In this document: positions 36,002 through 46,063 of the stretch, in pieces
How the letters are laid out: each line of letters starts with the position of its first letter
Numbering within the stretch: the first letter of the stretch is position 1
Assembly: GCA_003719395.1 (NCBI GenBank)
Contig: RHMC01000013.1
Span: 1 to 64,000, forward strand
Reading direction: 5' to 3'
Origin: Streptomyces altiplanensis
GTDB lineage: Bacteria; Actinomycetota; Actinomycetes; Streptomycetales; Streptomycetaceae
DNA: 64,000 nucleotides
Notes under the pieces: generated by a model
Seen by the model: only the letters and a program-made list of their open reading frames with translations
What the model was told of the DNA's origin: nothing
The model's database searches: none
Translations under genes and position numbers: made by a program

Positions 36002-39000
36002 TCAGGACATGCGCCACCCGATGAACTCCACCGTGCCCGCGTCCCGCTCCCCCCATGCGTCGCACTCATGAACATCCCCGCGTCCTGGACCTCCGCCGCC
36101 CCAGCCACCGGCACCGTCGCGACCGTCCGCCACGTCGCCCCGCCGTCCGTCGAGCAGGCCCCCGTGAACGCCCCGCCCGCCCGCGAGAGCCGCAGCAGCA
36201 CCGGTGCCCTGACGCCGGTGATGCGCTGGTAGGTGTCCACCGTGCCGTCGCCGTCGTGTCGTACGACAGCACCACACCGTTCGCCGGGGTGACCGCGAGG
36301 TTCAGGAAGCCCCGCGACCCCGGTGTGTCCAGGCTGTTGCGGACGGCGATGCCGGCGCGCGCCCACGCGCCCGTCACCTCCTGCGCGTCCACCCGCACGG
36401 TGATGCCACCGCCGTCCCGCAGCGCCCCCTGCCGGTACAGCGCGCCGAACTCCGTGGTCGCCTTCCACAGGTCCTGGCCCGCCCCGTCGACCGCGTACCG
36501 GTCCTCCAGCTGCCCGAAGACCGCGCCGTTGTTCGTGTACGTCCGCCAGCCCCCGGCCAACGGCCCGGCGACGTACAGGCTGCCCTCCTGGACGGTGGTG
36601 ACCCGGGCCTCGCCCTGCGGACCGTACGCCGTGCTCAGTTCGTACGGCACCGGTTCGAGCGGACGGGTCAGCGGTGTGCCGGGGGCCTTCACGCGCCAGG
36701 AGGCGCTCCCCCTGCCCGCCGCCGGGACGGACGCCAGCGACACCGGGCCCTCGGGCTCCGCCTCCACGCCGCCGGACGCGAAGCCGAGCGCGAAGTCGAC
36801 GCGGCCGGTCGCCCGCAGTCCGTTGACGTTGCGGAAGGCGGCGGTGACCAGCGCCGAGCCGCCGGGCGGGAAGACGGCGGGCTCGGCGGTGACGGTGAGC
36901 GCGCCCTGGTAGGGCGCGCGGGCGAGCACGTCGTGGACGCGCCGGGCCGTGCGGTACGGATCGTTCGGCGGACGCAGCGGATACGCCTCGCGCTCGCGCG
37001 TCCACGGCTCCTCGACGGCGTACCAGTCGAAGGACTTGGGCGCGCGGTCCGCCGCGAGCGCGTCCTCCAGCTCCTCCAGGTACGCCTGCCACTGCGGGAG
37101 GTGGAAGTCGCCGATGAGCCCCTGCCAGTCGCGGTTGGCGTAGTTGACGAGGCGGCCGCCGTCCGCGGTGGGCCTCTCGGCCCAGGTGGTGACGAGCACG
37201 CGCGCGGTGCGCTCCAGCTGCTGTGCCTCGGCGGGCGAGGACGCCAGGCGCTTCGCGTCCTCGATCCACGGCCCGAGCAGGAACGCGCGGTGCGAGCCCG
37301 CCATGTCCTCACTCAGCCGCATCAGCTTGAGCCAGAGGGCGGACAGGGCGCGGAAGGCGGGCAGGTCCTTTCGCGCGTACGCCGCCTTGAGCTGCGGCAG
37401 CAGCTGCCAGGAGCGGTTGGCGAGGGCCTGGCGGCCCAGGTCGGTGAGGTCGTAGCGGTACGCGTCGGACCGGCGCAGCGGTTCGCGTACGCCGAGCAGC
37501 GCACCGAACGCCTTGTCGAAGTCCGCCGGGTCGAAGGCGGGCGTATGGGTGGCGTAGTGCGTACCGGAGGCGGCGGACAGGCTCGGCCGGGAGGCGAAGA
37601 CCGAGTCGTGCGGGCGGCCGTCGCGGCTGGTGATGCGGTACGCCGTCTCGCGCAGCGCGGCGAAGGCGGCGCGGGCGTCCGCGTCCCGGCCGCCGTAGCG
37701 CAGATCGGCGTACCCCTCGAACCACTCCTTGCGGTCCACCGCCTCCCTCCGCCACGCCAGCTCGGAGAACAGCTCCAGTGCGGCCGGATCGCGCTCGGCG
37801 GCCTCCGGCATGTAGGCGGTGCCGACGAGGGCGGACCCCGGCCGGTCGCGCCAGACGGTGAAGCGCTCGGTCCACAGGTGGGTCTTGGCGCCGATCGTCG
37901 TGCGGCCGCCGAAGTTGGGGATGGTGCCGAAGGCGTACGGCGCGCCGCCCCAGTCCTTCTCCCGGTCGGTGACGGTGTCCAGGTCGGAGAGGCCGTCCAC
38001 GATCAGGAGGTGTTTCTTGTCGAGCGCGTCGAGCAGGTCGCGGCGCGGGTTCGCCTGCCAGCCGAGGATCACCCAGGTGGCGCCGGGACGGGCGGCCCGG
38101 AGCGCGAACTCGACGGCGCGGGCGGCCTCGGGGACGGGCACGTCGCCCGCCGAGCCGCCCTCGTGGAGGAGGTCCATCTTGAAGTGCCGGACCGGGCCGA
38201 AGTGCGCGTGCTGGTGGCGGTAGAAGGAGGCGGCGACCTCGCGGAAGGCGGTGGTGCGCGGGTCGAGCCAGTCGGGGCGGCGCAGGCCCGCCCAGTCGCC
38301 CTGCGGGACGGTGCGGGCGCCGGGGTTGCGGGCGCGAAGCCGTCGGGGACGGTGCCGAAGTAGCCGGGGAGGACCGGTTCCATGCCGAGCTCGCGCATGC
38401 GGTCGGCGATGCGGCGGCCGAGGCCGGCGCGTTTCGCGACGAGTTCGGGGGAGAGCGGGCCGCCGTACGCGCTCATGTTCTGCAGGAGCCACCACGGCTG
38501 GTGGGAGGGCGCGGGAAGCCAGGCGCGGGCTTCGGCGTCGGAGTAGCCGAAGTCCTGGAGGAGGCGGTGGTAGACGGCTTCCTGACCGGTCGTGACGAGC
38601 ACTTCGTTGCAGCCGTGCAGCGCGAGTACGTCGATCATCCGCTCCCAGCGGGGCCAGTCGGCGTACGGCGCGGTGTAGCCGTCGTGGGTGTCGTTGAACG
38701 CGAAGCGGTGCGGGACGGTGGCCGACCGCTCCAGGGGCTGGCGGGGCGCGGGAAGCCGCCGGGGGAGGTCGAGCTGGGTGCCCGACCAGGAGATGTGCGC
38801 CCCGCAGACGTACTTGAGGTACCAGTGGACGCCGGTGAGCAGGGCGGCGGGGCCGGTGCCCGCGACCTCGACGCGGCCGGTGGCGCCGTCGGACGCGGAA
38901 GCGCTGGGGGCGGCCGTCGCCCGTCGTGAGGGGGCTGAGGCGGAACTGGCCGGCGTGGTCGGGCAGCAGCCGTTCCAGGGCGGCGCGCGCCGGGGCGGCG

Positions 39001-39131
39001 GGGTCGGGAGCGGTGGCGGCGCCGGGTCTGCCCGCTGCCGTGGCCGGGGTGTGCCCGCCGACCGCGGCTGTGACGCCGATCGCTCCGGCGGTGCCCAGCA
39101 GCGTGCGTCGCGACAGACGGTGATCGGGCAT
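36002..39131 (-). CDS. Secreted GH89 alpha-N-acetylglucosaminidase (frameshifted)
   Basis: About 1,043 residues. A Tat-type signal (SRRTLLGTAGAIGVTAAV) leads into a GH89 catalytic region resembling human NAGLU: RFAFNDTHDGYTAPYADWPR, then CNEVLVTTGQEAVYHRLLQD (first catalytic Glu), WWLLQNMSAYGGPLSPEL, PVRHFKMDLLHEGGSAGDV (second Glu) and WVILGWQANPRRDLLDALDK. After the helical domain, a beta-rich C-terminus (FALGFASGGVEAEPEGPVSL onward) may bind carbohydrate. It removes terminal alpha-N-acetylglucosamine from glycans outside the cell. Frame changes near 38910, 38330, 36255 and 36052. ATG 39131 follows GAGGAG. GH89 is uncommon in soil actinomycetes compared with GH13/GH18. Confidence 0.88.
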
Positions 39132-39262
39132 CGGGGCGCTCCTCGGTGGGACGACAGGCGCGTACGGAGCGCACGTTAATGACGGTGCGGGAGCGCAGCA
39201 ATGGGGCATGCGATGTGTTCGTATCCGCCCCACCGTGTGGCCCAACGCGGCACGATGGGCGG

Positions 39263-39724
39263 ATGCGCTACCAAGGCCGACGTACGGCAACTTCCGCATC
39301 GACTCCGGTGGTTCTGGCCGCCCTGGCCGTGCTCGCCACGGGCTGTGGTCCGGCCGAGGACGGGAAGCCGGTGCCGGACACGGCGAAGGGCAGCCTCGAA
39401 CAGCTCGCGGCGAAGGCGGAGTGCGCGCCGGACGTCCGGACGGACGCGGCGGAGCTGCGCCAGGCGAACTGTGAGACCGGCGACGGCCGCTATGTGCTGG
39501 CCACCTTCGCGACCGACCGGGGGCAGCGCGAGTGGATCAACGAGGCGAAGGACTACGGCGGTGCGTACCTGGTCGGCAGGAAGTGGGTCGCGGCGGGCGA
39601 CCGGGAGGTGGTCACAGCGCTGCGCGGCCGGCTCGGGGGGACGGTGGAGACTTCCTCGCACCACTCGGGGGAGAGCGGCGGTGGGGGGAACGAGGAGGAG
39701 CACTCCGGTCACCACGGGAGCTGA
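39263..39724 (+). CDS. Small secreted lipoprotein of unknown function
   Basis: 153 residues, intact. A lipoprotein signal (STPVVLAALAVLATGCG) has its lipobox Cys near residue 28. The body is short (LEQLAAKAECAPDVRTDAAE, QREWINEAKDYGGAYLVGRK) and a Ser/Gly/Glu/His-rich tail ends GNEEEHSGHHGS. The tail may bind metal, but that is speculative. The start is ATG 39263 with a weak ribosome site. It diverges from the GH89 gene. Confidence 0.75.
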   Translation: MRYQGRRTATSASTPVVLAALAVLATGCGPAEDGKPVPDTAKGSLEQLAAKAECAPDVRTDAAELRQANCETGDGRYVLATFATDRGQREWINEAKDYGGAYLVGRKWVAAGDREVVTALRGRLGGTVETSSHHSGESGGGGNEEEHSGHHGS

Positions 39725-39760
39725 CCGCGCAGGTTCTCGGGGGTGAAATCCTCAGCGGCT

Positions 39761-39785
39761 GGGCGGGCTCACACCGAGCCCGCCC
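39761..39785. terminator. Bidirectional terminator
   Basis: A 10-bp GC stem (39761-39770 with 39776-39785) that can extend by wobble pairing, between the small lipoprotein gene and the converging DUF1996 gene. Confidence 0.75.
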
Positions 39786-39794
39786 GGCCACTGC

Positions 39795-41326
39795 CTAGGC
39801 GCACTTACGGCCGCCGTTCACACAGGACACCACCTTCTTCATCAGCCGGCTGTCGAAGACGTTGATGAAGTCCCCGTGGTCGGTGACCGGCTTGTGGAGC
39901 TGCTCGGGGAAGGAGTCGACCGCGAACCCGGGGCCCGGCGGGACGTCGTACACGATCCGCTGCACCAGCTGCGGAATGGCACGGAATCCGTCGGGACAGC
40001 CACCGTTTTCTTCCGCGAATGCGACATGTGTGCGGTGATTGGCGCTGTCGATGTTCTTTCCGTCCCAGCAGCTCTGGAACGCGAAAGTGCGGACGACCTG
40101 GCTGCCTTCCGGGCAGATCGGGTATTTGTCCTTGAGCTGGCGGTCCTCGAATCCGGTGCAGCTCCAGGAAGCATTGGCATTGGCGTCACCATTGGTGAAC
40201 GCCTTGGCGTCGCCGGTGATGATGCGCAGGAAGCGCGGCATCGCGGTGACCTTTCCGACGGGACTTCCGACGAATTTCAGCGTGACCTGCGTGGGCGTCT
40301 GGATCTCCCCGACGTTGCTGTCCTTGCCTCCGCCGTCGGCATTGGCGTCGTTCTCGTTCTGGCCGTTCTGGAGGCGCAGGACGGGCCAGTAGTACGTCGA
40401 CCTGTCACCCTGGTTCCGGCAGGTGGTGGCACCGCGGGCCAGGTCGTCGTCGCTCGCGAAGGCGTCATTGGCCTGGTTGCCGACGTAGTCGTGCATGTGG
40501 TGGGCGCCATTGCTCACACCTGGGGCGACAATGACGTTGTCCGGATTGAACTTCCCGTTCTCGTTCCGCCCGCAATCGGTGGTGAACTCGCCGCGGGAGG
40601 CGCCGCGCCGCTTGCGCGGCTGCTGGACGTTCGGCTGGACGGACTGGATGTCGACGAAGTCGGAGGCGTCGGGGCCGTTGCCGGCCTGTCCGCCGTTGCC
40701 GTTGCCGTCCTGGCCGCCTCCCTGGTCACCGCCCTGACCAGCATTGTCGCCGTTGCCGGCCTGTCCGCCGTCGTCCTGGCCGTCGTTCCCCTGTCCGTCC
40801 CCGTCGTTCCCCTGTCCGTCCTCGCCGTTCCCCGCGTTGTCGTCGGCGCGCAGTGTGCAGGGTGCGAGGCTTTCGAGCCCCTGGGGGCGTTCGCCGCGCG
40901 GTCGACGGCGGTGGCGATCCGGTCGACGGAAGCCAGCCGCTTGTCCCTCAGCGGCCGGAGAATGGCGTTTTCGGCAAGGCTCGGGTCCCGGGCGATCTGC
41001 TCCTTGGAATCGGCGAACCGCTTGTACGCTTCCGTGATCTGGGAATCGAGATTCGCGAGCTCCCGATCGACTTCCCGGCGCGCGGAATCGGGTACGTCGG
41101 GCAGGTCGTTCGCCACCTCCGGGCAGTCAATGGTCGACAACTGCTGACCGGCATTCTGGATCCGGCCGGACTGACCCGGCCCCGGACCGGACGGCCCGGA
41201 CCCGCCTTCTCCCGCGGATGCGGAGACATTGACCACGAGCAGTCCGCCCCCGCCCAGGATCAGGGCGGCCGATGCGGCAATCGCCCGGTTCGTCAGTGTG
41301 GAACGTTTTCTTGATGCGCGTCGCAT
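39795..41326 (-). CDS. Secreted DUF1996-domain protein with a Gly/Asn/Asp-rich linker (frameshifted)
   Basis: About 510 residues. A signal peptide ([20 protein letters not shown]) is followed by a helical, possibly coiled-coil segment ([20 protein letters not shown]). A low-complexity linker of Gly, Asn, Asp and Gln repeats spans about residues 165-210. Then comes DUF1996: [18 protein letters not shown] (conserved His cluster), [24 protein letters not shown] segments (from [11 protein letters not shown]) and paired cysteines. DUF1996 is found in secreted, often cellulose- or wall-associated proteins without assigned activity. A one-base change near 40870, in the repetitive part, separates the two halves. 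ATG 41326. Confidence 0.82.
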
Positions 41327-41753
41327 GGAACTCCTCTGCTTCGTTGCCGGGTGAAGGTAAGGGGGGTCCCGGCAGGGGAGAAGCGCTCCCTCCCCATACG
41401 GGCCCTGTTCGCGTCCCGTTCAAACCTCTTTCGAATTCGTAGGTGTCCACATCCGCGAAGCGGGACGGATGCCGACGTACGGGACGACGTGAGGCGCGGT
41501 GTCGCGGGGCGCGCGACACGGCAGGATGCGAGAGGGGAGGGAGGAGGAGTTCATGTGCACGCAGCATCGATGAACTGTGCGCTGTGGGCCAACGACAGGG
41601 GTGAGCGGCACTCCGCAGGACGGGCGTGAGATCCAGCGGGGGTCACGCGGTCGGGGGTGGGCGGGGAGGCCGGGGCCGGGACGGGGGAAACGCACGGCGC
41701 GCCATGGGGAAGCGCGCCGCGCCCCGGGACCCGGCCCCGGGCGGGGCCGGACC
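41327..41753. other. Intergenic region
   Basis: No gene, tRNA or clear operator is seen. It contains the promoter of the DUF1996 gene and only short GC palindromes. Confidence 0.5.
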
Positions 41754-42092
41754 TCAGCCGGACGGCGTACCCACCCGGAGCCGGTTGCCGTCGGGGTCCC
41801 GCAGCTCGACCTCGCGCGCCCACGGCTGGTCCTGCGCCGTTACGCCGAACTCCGTGGCGACGGCGTCCACGTCGCGCACCTGCAGGTACACCAGGGTGTC
41901 GGGGAGCGCGTCTCTCTGGTGCTCCGACAGGAACAGCCGCACGGGGCCGCGTGCCACCTCCACGAAGGCGGGGAAGCCCGGCTCGTAACGGTGCTCCCAT
42001 TGTTTTTCGAAGCCGAGGCGGGCGTACCAGGCGACCGCCGCCTCCGCGTCTTTGACGTGCAGGACCGGAATGGCTTCCTCGTTGATGGTCAT
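41754..42092 (-). CDS. Glyoxalase/bleomycin-resistance superfamily protein
   Basis: 112 residues from ATG 42092 (GGGAGG 8 nt upstream). An alternative start, GTG 42116, overlaps the AhpD-like stop as GTGA and adds eight residues. The single betaalphabetabetabeta module reads PVLHVKDAEAAVAWYARLGF, then FVEVARGPVRLFLSE and VELRDPDGNRLRVGTP. Members bind metals and handle toxic small molecules or antibiotics; the substrate is unknown. It follows the AhpD-like gene on the same strand, so probably co-transcribed. Confidence 0.85.
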   Translation of the reverse strand: MTINEEAIPVLHVKDAEAAVAWYARLGFEKQWEHRYEPGFPAFVEVARGPVRLFLSEHQRDALPDTLVYLQVRDVDAVATEFGVTAQDQPWAREVELRDPDGNRLRVGTPSG

Positions 42093-42112
42093 GAGGCCAT
42101 CCTCCCGCTCCG

Positions 42113-42673
42113 TCACTCCTTCCAGGCGAACGGCGTGAGCTGTTCGTCCAAGGGGGCACCGGTCAGCCGGTTGGCCAGGGTCGACATCGTGTAGGCCCCG
42201 ATGCCCAGGACGACCTCCAGCGCGTTCTGCGGGGTGTAACCGTGGGCAAGGAAGGTCTGGAACGTGCCGTCGGGGACCGCACCCGAGGTGGCGACGGCCT
42301 CCAGCGTGAACTGACGTACCACTTCCAGCCGATCGTCGCCCAGCGGCTGCTGCTCGCGCAGCGACTCGACCAGATCGGCGCCGGCCCCCAGCGCGGTGAG
42401 TTTCGCCGTGTGCATCGCGACGCAGACGTGACAGCCGTTGCGGGTCGCGATCGTCATGATCACGACCTCGCGGGACAGCGGATCCAGGGTCGTGGACTCG
42501 AAGAGCGCGCTGATCTTCAGGAAACCGTCGAGCAGGTGCGGGGACGCCGCCATGCGGGCGACGGGGGCGGGCAGGTAGCCCAGGCGCTTCGCCGTCGCCT
42601 CCATGGAGCGGCGGGAGGCGGCGGGGGCCGCCTCGGTGGTGTGGTCGGGGAAGTGGGGCCGGGGCGCGGTCAA
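42113..42673 (-). CDS. AhpD/carboxymuconolactone-decarboxylase-like peroxidase
   Basis: 186 residues from TTG 42673 (GGAGACCCC upstream). The redox motif NGCHVCVAMHTAKL has CX2C followed by His, the AhpD catalytic arrangement. Helical segments before and after match the CMD fold. It likely reduces peroxides using thiol partners in the cytoplasm. The MarR gene is divergent 67 bp away, with an inverted repeat between, suggesting MarR control (inference). Confidence 0.85.
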   Translation of the reverse strand: MTAPRPHFPDHTTEAAPAASRRSMEATAKRLGYLPAPVARMAASPHLLDGFLKISALFESTTLDPLSREVVIMTIATRNGCHVCVAMHTAKLTALGAGADLVESLREQQPLGDDRLEVVRQFTLEAVATSGAVPDGTFQTFLAHGYTPQNALEVVLGIGAYTMSTLANRLTGAPLDEQLTPFAWKE

Positions 42674-42692
42674 GGGGTCTCCTCGGGTAAAA

Positions 42693-42732
42693 TCGTCAAC
42701 ATGATTGTCGAAAAGGTAAACGTTGTTGACGA
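42693..42732. promoter_or_regulatory. Inverted repeat between the AhpD-like and MarR genes
   Basis: TCGTCAAC (42693-42700) and its exact complement GTTGACGA (42725-42732), 24 nt apart, lie between divergent genes. A second imperfect palindrome around 42693-42711 shares the left arm. Probable operator of the adjacent MarR protein, covering both promoters. Confidence 0.55.
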
Positions 42733-42740
42733 GTTGCGCA

Positions 42741-43202
42741 ATGGCTGAGGGGTACGAGCTTCCGCTGCTGCTGTTCGCCGGATTCCGCTCGTTCATCGAC
42801 GAGTTGCACGCCGAACTGGCCGCGCAGGGCCACCCCGACGTCCGCCCCGCACACGGCTTCGCCCTCCAGGCCGTCGGCCGCGACGGCGTGACGGCCGGTG
42901 AACTGGGCCGGCGGCTCGGGATCTCCAAACAGGCCGCGGGCAAGACCGTCGAGCGGCTGGAACGGCTCGGTTACGTCGAGCGGACCGACGACCCGGACGA
43001 CGGGCGGCGCAAGCTGGTGAGGCTCACGCCGCGCGGATCCGACGTCCTCGTGCGGTCGGCCGTCGTCTTCGGCCGGCTGCGCGCCCGGTGGGTCGAGGCC
43101 CTCGGCGCGCAGCGGGTGGACGCGCTGGAGGCGGACCTGCGGGCCATGACCCCCGGAGGCAGCGGCCTGCGGCTGGACGCGGCCGGCTGGTTCGGGCCCT
43201 AG
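42741..43202 (+). CDS. MarR-family transcriptional regulator
   Basis: 153 residues, intact. The winged HTH reads GVTAGELGRRLGISKQAAGK, then TVERLERLGYVERTDDPDDG with the wing DDGRRKLVRLTPRG. No cysteine occurs in the recognition region, so it is probably not of the OhrR thiol type. The start ATG 42741 faces the AhpD-like gene across a palindromic region. Likely represses it and the glyoxalase gene. Confidence 0.88.
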   Translation: MAEGYELPLLLFAGFRSFIDELHAELAAQGHPDVRPAHGFALQAVGRDGVTAGELGRRLGISKQAAGKTVERLERLGYVERTDDPDDGRRKLVRLTPRGSDVLVRSAVVFGRLRARWVEALGAQRVDALEADLRAMTPGGSGLRLDAAGWFGP

Positions 43203-43208
43203 CCGCCC

Positions 43209-43885
43209 TCAGTTTCCGCCGACGCGCCCGTTCTCGTTCCCACCCCGGTCCAGATAGGCCAGTACGGCCAGCACCCGCCGGTTGTCGTCGTCCGACACGG
43301 GCAGGCCGAGCTTGCCGAAGATGTTCGACGTGTGCTTGGCGATCGCCCGCTCGGTGACGACGAGCCGGTCCGCGATGGCCGCGTTCGACCTGCCCTGCGC
43401 CATCAGCTCCATGACCTCCCGCTCCCGCGGCGTCAGATGGCCCATCGGCTTGTCCTGAGCACGGCGGGAGAGAAGCTGGGAGATCACCTGGGGGTCCATC
43501 GCCGTGCCGCCGGCCGCCACCCGCCGTACCGCGTCGACGAACTGCTCGGCGTCGAAGACCCGGTCCTTGAGCAGGTACCCGACACCGCCGTTGCCGTCGG
43601 CCAGCAGCTCGCGGGCGTACAGCTGTTCCACGTGCTGGGAGAGCACCAGCACCGGCAGGCCCGGCCGCGCCCGGCGTGCCTCCAGCGCGCACTGGAGACC
43701 CTCGTCGGTGTGGGACGGCGGAAGCCGACGTCGACGACCGCGACGTCCGGTTCCAGCTCGGCCAGCGCCCGGGTCAGCTCGGGCCCGGTCTCCACGGCGG
43801 CCAGGATCTCGAAGCCGAAGGCTTCGAGCATGCGGACCAGCCCGTCGCGGAGCAGGAAGAGGTCTTCGGCTAGGACAACGCGCAA
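43209..43885 (-). CDS. NarL/LuxR-type response regulator (frameshifted)
   Basis: About 225 residues. Receiver domain: VVLAEDLFLLRDGLVRML with the acidic pair, phospho-acceptor Asp52 (VAVVDV), and a VGYLLKDRV Lys. One base is out near 43728. The C-terminal LuxR HTH is LTPREREVMELMAQGRSNAA then IADRLVVTERAIAKHTSNIF. The start is TTG 43885 with GGAG upstream, overlapping the histidine kinase end by 16 bp, so coupled translation. Partner of that kinase. Confidence 0.88.
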
Positions 43886-45132
43886 GGGATCTCCATGGTG
43901 ACCATGGTGGGACCGCCCGCGGGACTGCTGACGGCCAGGACGCCGTCGAATGTACCGAGCCGGCGTTCGACACCGCTCAGACCGGAGCCCGCCCCGGCGT
44001 CCGCCCCGCCGTGCCCGTTGTCGGTGACGGAGACCCGCAGCATGCCGTCGGCGTGGTGCATGTCGGCGTGGATCCGGTCCGCCCCCGCGTGCTTGACCGC
44101 GTTCGTGAGGAGCTCGCTGACCGCGAAGTACGCCGCCGACTCGACGGGCGCGTCCACACGGCCCGGCAGGTCCACCGTCACCTCCGTCTCGACGGGCAGG
44201 CGCAGCGCCAACGCCCGTACCGCGTCGCCGAGTCCGCGTTCGGCGAGCACCGGCGGGTGGATGCCGCGCACCAGGTCACGCAGTTCGGCCAGGGCCTCGG
44301 CGGAGGACTCGCGGGCCATGGCGAGGAGCTTCCTGGCCTGGGCCGGGTCCTTCTCGACGAGTGCCTCGATGGTGGAGAGGTTCATGCCCATGGCGACCAG
44401 CCGGGCCTGCGCGCCGTCGTGCAGGTCCCGCTCGATGCGGCGCAGTTCGGCGGCCGAGGTGTCGACGGCGTCGTGCCGCGTCTCGGTCAGGTGGTCGATG
44501 CGCCGGGCGAGCGACATCTCGTGGGTGGGGCGCAGCAGCGACCCGGTGAGGGTGAAGTGGGCGCGCAGCAGCGCCGGGTTGCAGCGCACGGCCACGTGGA
44601 AGAGGGCGACGCCGAGCGCGACCGCGAGGAGTGCGGTCCCCTGGCTGTCGACGGGAACGGGGCCGTACCAGTACGGATCGTTCTCGAACACCCGCCACAG
44701 CCCCGCCGCCAGCACCAGGCTCTCCAGCGGGTACAGGAGCAGTGCGGCGGGCAGGAACGCGCTGACACAGCCGGCCGTCATGTCCACCAGCAGCCACACG
44801 AAGTCCCGCCAGGTCGCCGGGTCCTTCAGCATCAGCACGCACCGCTCGACCTGTCCGACGAAGCCGCCGCGCAGGTCGGCGGGCATCCGGCGGTACGGGA
44901 GCGGGATGTGCACGCCCGACCACCTGGCCACGAGAAGCCTCCGCTGATCGGCGTAGCCGCGGAGCGCGGTCAGGACGACAGGGGTGGTGAAGAGGCCGAT
45001 CCCGATCGGGATGAGCGCGAGGGAGACGGCCGTGAGTGTGAACAGGACGACCGATGCCGTGAGCGACATGACCGTCAATGCCAGTCCCCGCACGCCGGCA
45101 AGGAACGCGCTGCGTATTCTGGTCGCCATCAT
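43870..45132 (-). CDS. Sensor histidine kinase, HisKA_3 class
   Basis: 420 residues, intact. An N-terminal four-helix sensor region (VVLFTLTAVSLALIPIGIGL, then SAFLPAALLLYPLESLVLAA, typical of the actinobacterial PF13796-type sensor) precedes the dimerisation/phospho-acceptor box RRIERDLHDGAQARLVAMGM (His in DLHDG). The HATPase is seen as SELLTNAVKHAGA and VTDNGHGGADAG. It senses an unknown membrane or envelope signal and phosphorylates the overlapping NarL-type regulator. Confidence 0.92.
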   Translation of the reverse strand: MMATRIRSAFLAGVRGLALTVMSLTASVVLFTLTAVSLALIPIGIGLFTTPVVLTALRGYADQRRLLVARWSGVHIPLPYRRMPADLRGGFVGQVERCVLMLKDPATWRDFVWLLVDMTAGCVSAFLPAALLLYPLESLVLAAGLWRVFENDPYWYGPVPVDSQGTALLAVALGVALFHVAVRCNPALLRAHFTLTGSLLRPTHEMSLARRIDHLTETRHDAVDTSAAELRRIERDLHDGAQARLVAMGMNLSTIEALVEKDPAQARKLLAMARESSAEALAELRDLVRGIHPPVLAERGLGDAVRALALRLPVETEVTVDLPGRVDAPVESAAYFAVSELLTNAVKHAGADRIHADMHHADGMLRVSVTDNGHGGADAGAGSGLSGVERRLGTFDGVLAVSSPAGGPTMVTMEIPCALS

Positions 45133-45329
45133 GCTGTTCAGCCCTCTCCTCGGAGGCCCGTACGCCGGGCACGCGCACAGTCTTGCCTGAGGCGGCCTCC
45201 GAGGTCACGGGGTTCCGCACCCGGACCGGGGGTGTACCCACCACCACCCCCCGGCCCCTCCTCGCCGCCCAGCTGTGTCCTGCACCCATGCCCCCACGAG
45301 GGCTCCCGGAGTGGCAGCATGTGCGGACC

Positions 45330-45981
45330 ATGACGGACGCCCGGTCGCCCCTGCGCGCACTGCGAGCCGCACTCTTCGCGGCGGTGTGCGTCATCGCGGC
45401 GGCTGTGGGCCATTCCTCCATGTCCGGGCACGGAGTTCCGGTTCCGGGGCTGCTCGCGGCCTTCGCGGTGACGGCCGGGCTCGCGTGGGCCGCGGGTCAC
45501 AGGCGGCGCGGGGTCTTCGCCGTCGGCGGCGGCCTCCTCGCCGTACAGGGCGTACTGCACCTCGTCTTCGGTACGGCGCAGGAGCCGGGCGCCGGCCACC
45601 ACCGGATGTCCGTCACGCACCAGCAGCTCATGGACCCCGAAGCCATGGCGGCCGCGGCGTCCGCCCCCGCCCAGGGTTCCTCCCCGCTCGCGATGACCGC
45701 CGCCCACCTCGTCGCGGCCCTCGTCTGCGGTCTGTGGCTGGCGCGCGGCGAGGCGGCCTTCTTCCGCTCGCGCGCACCGTCGAAGAGTCGGCCTTCACCC
45801 CGCTGCGGCTGCTGCTCGCCGTCGCACGGGCCCCGGAGCTGCCGGAGCCGGTACGCCCCCGGGGTCCCCGCTCACTCGTCGCCCACGGCCACGCGTCGTC
45901 CTCGCGCACACGCTGTCGCGGCGCGGGCCGCCGCGGGTCCGGAGGACCCGCGCCACGGCCCCCGCACTTCCCACTGTCTGA
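45330..45981 (+). CDS. Small membrane protein beside PepSY gene (frameshifted)
   Basis: About 217 residues with four predicted helices (AALFAAVCVIAAAVGHSSMS, LLAAFAVTAGLAWAAGH, MTAAHLVAALVCGLWLARG). Losses near 45775 and 45895 shift the frame twice; the repaired tail reads VVLAHTLSRRGPPRVRR, ending at TGA 45979. A few histidines lie between helices (PGAGHHRMSVTHQQLM), a feature of small metal-related membrane proteins. It is followed by the PepSY gene, so probably an operon. Function unknown. Confidence 0.65.
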
Positions 45982-46063
45982 CCACTGTCCGACCGCGTGA
46001 CCAGGGGGCCGCTTCACCCACCCCGTGACCCAGGTCACCCCGTCGACAACTCCGAGGACAGTC

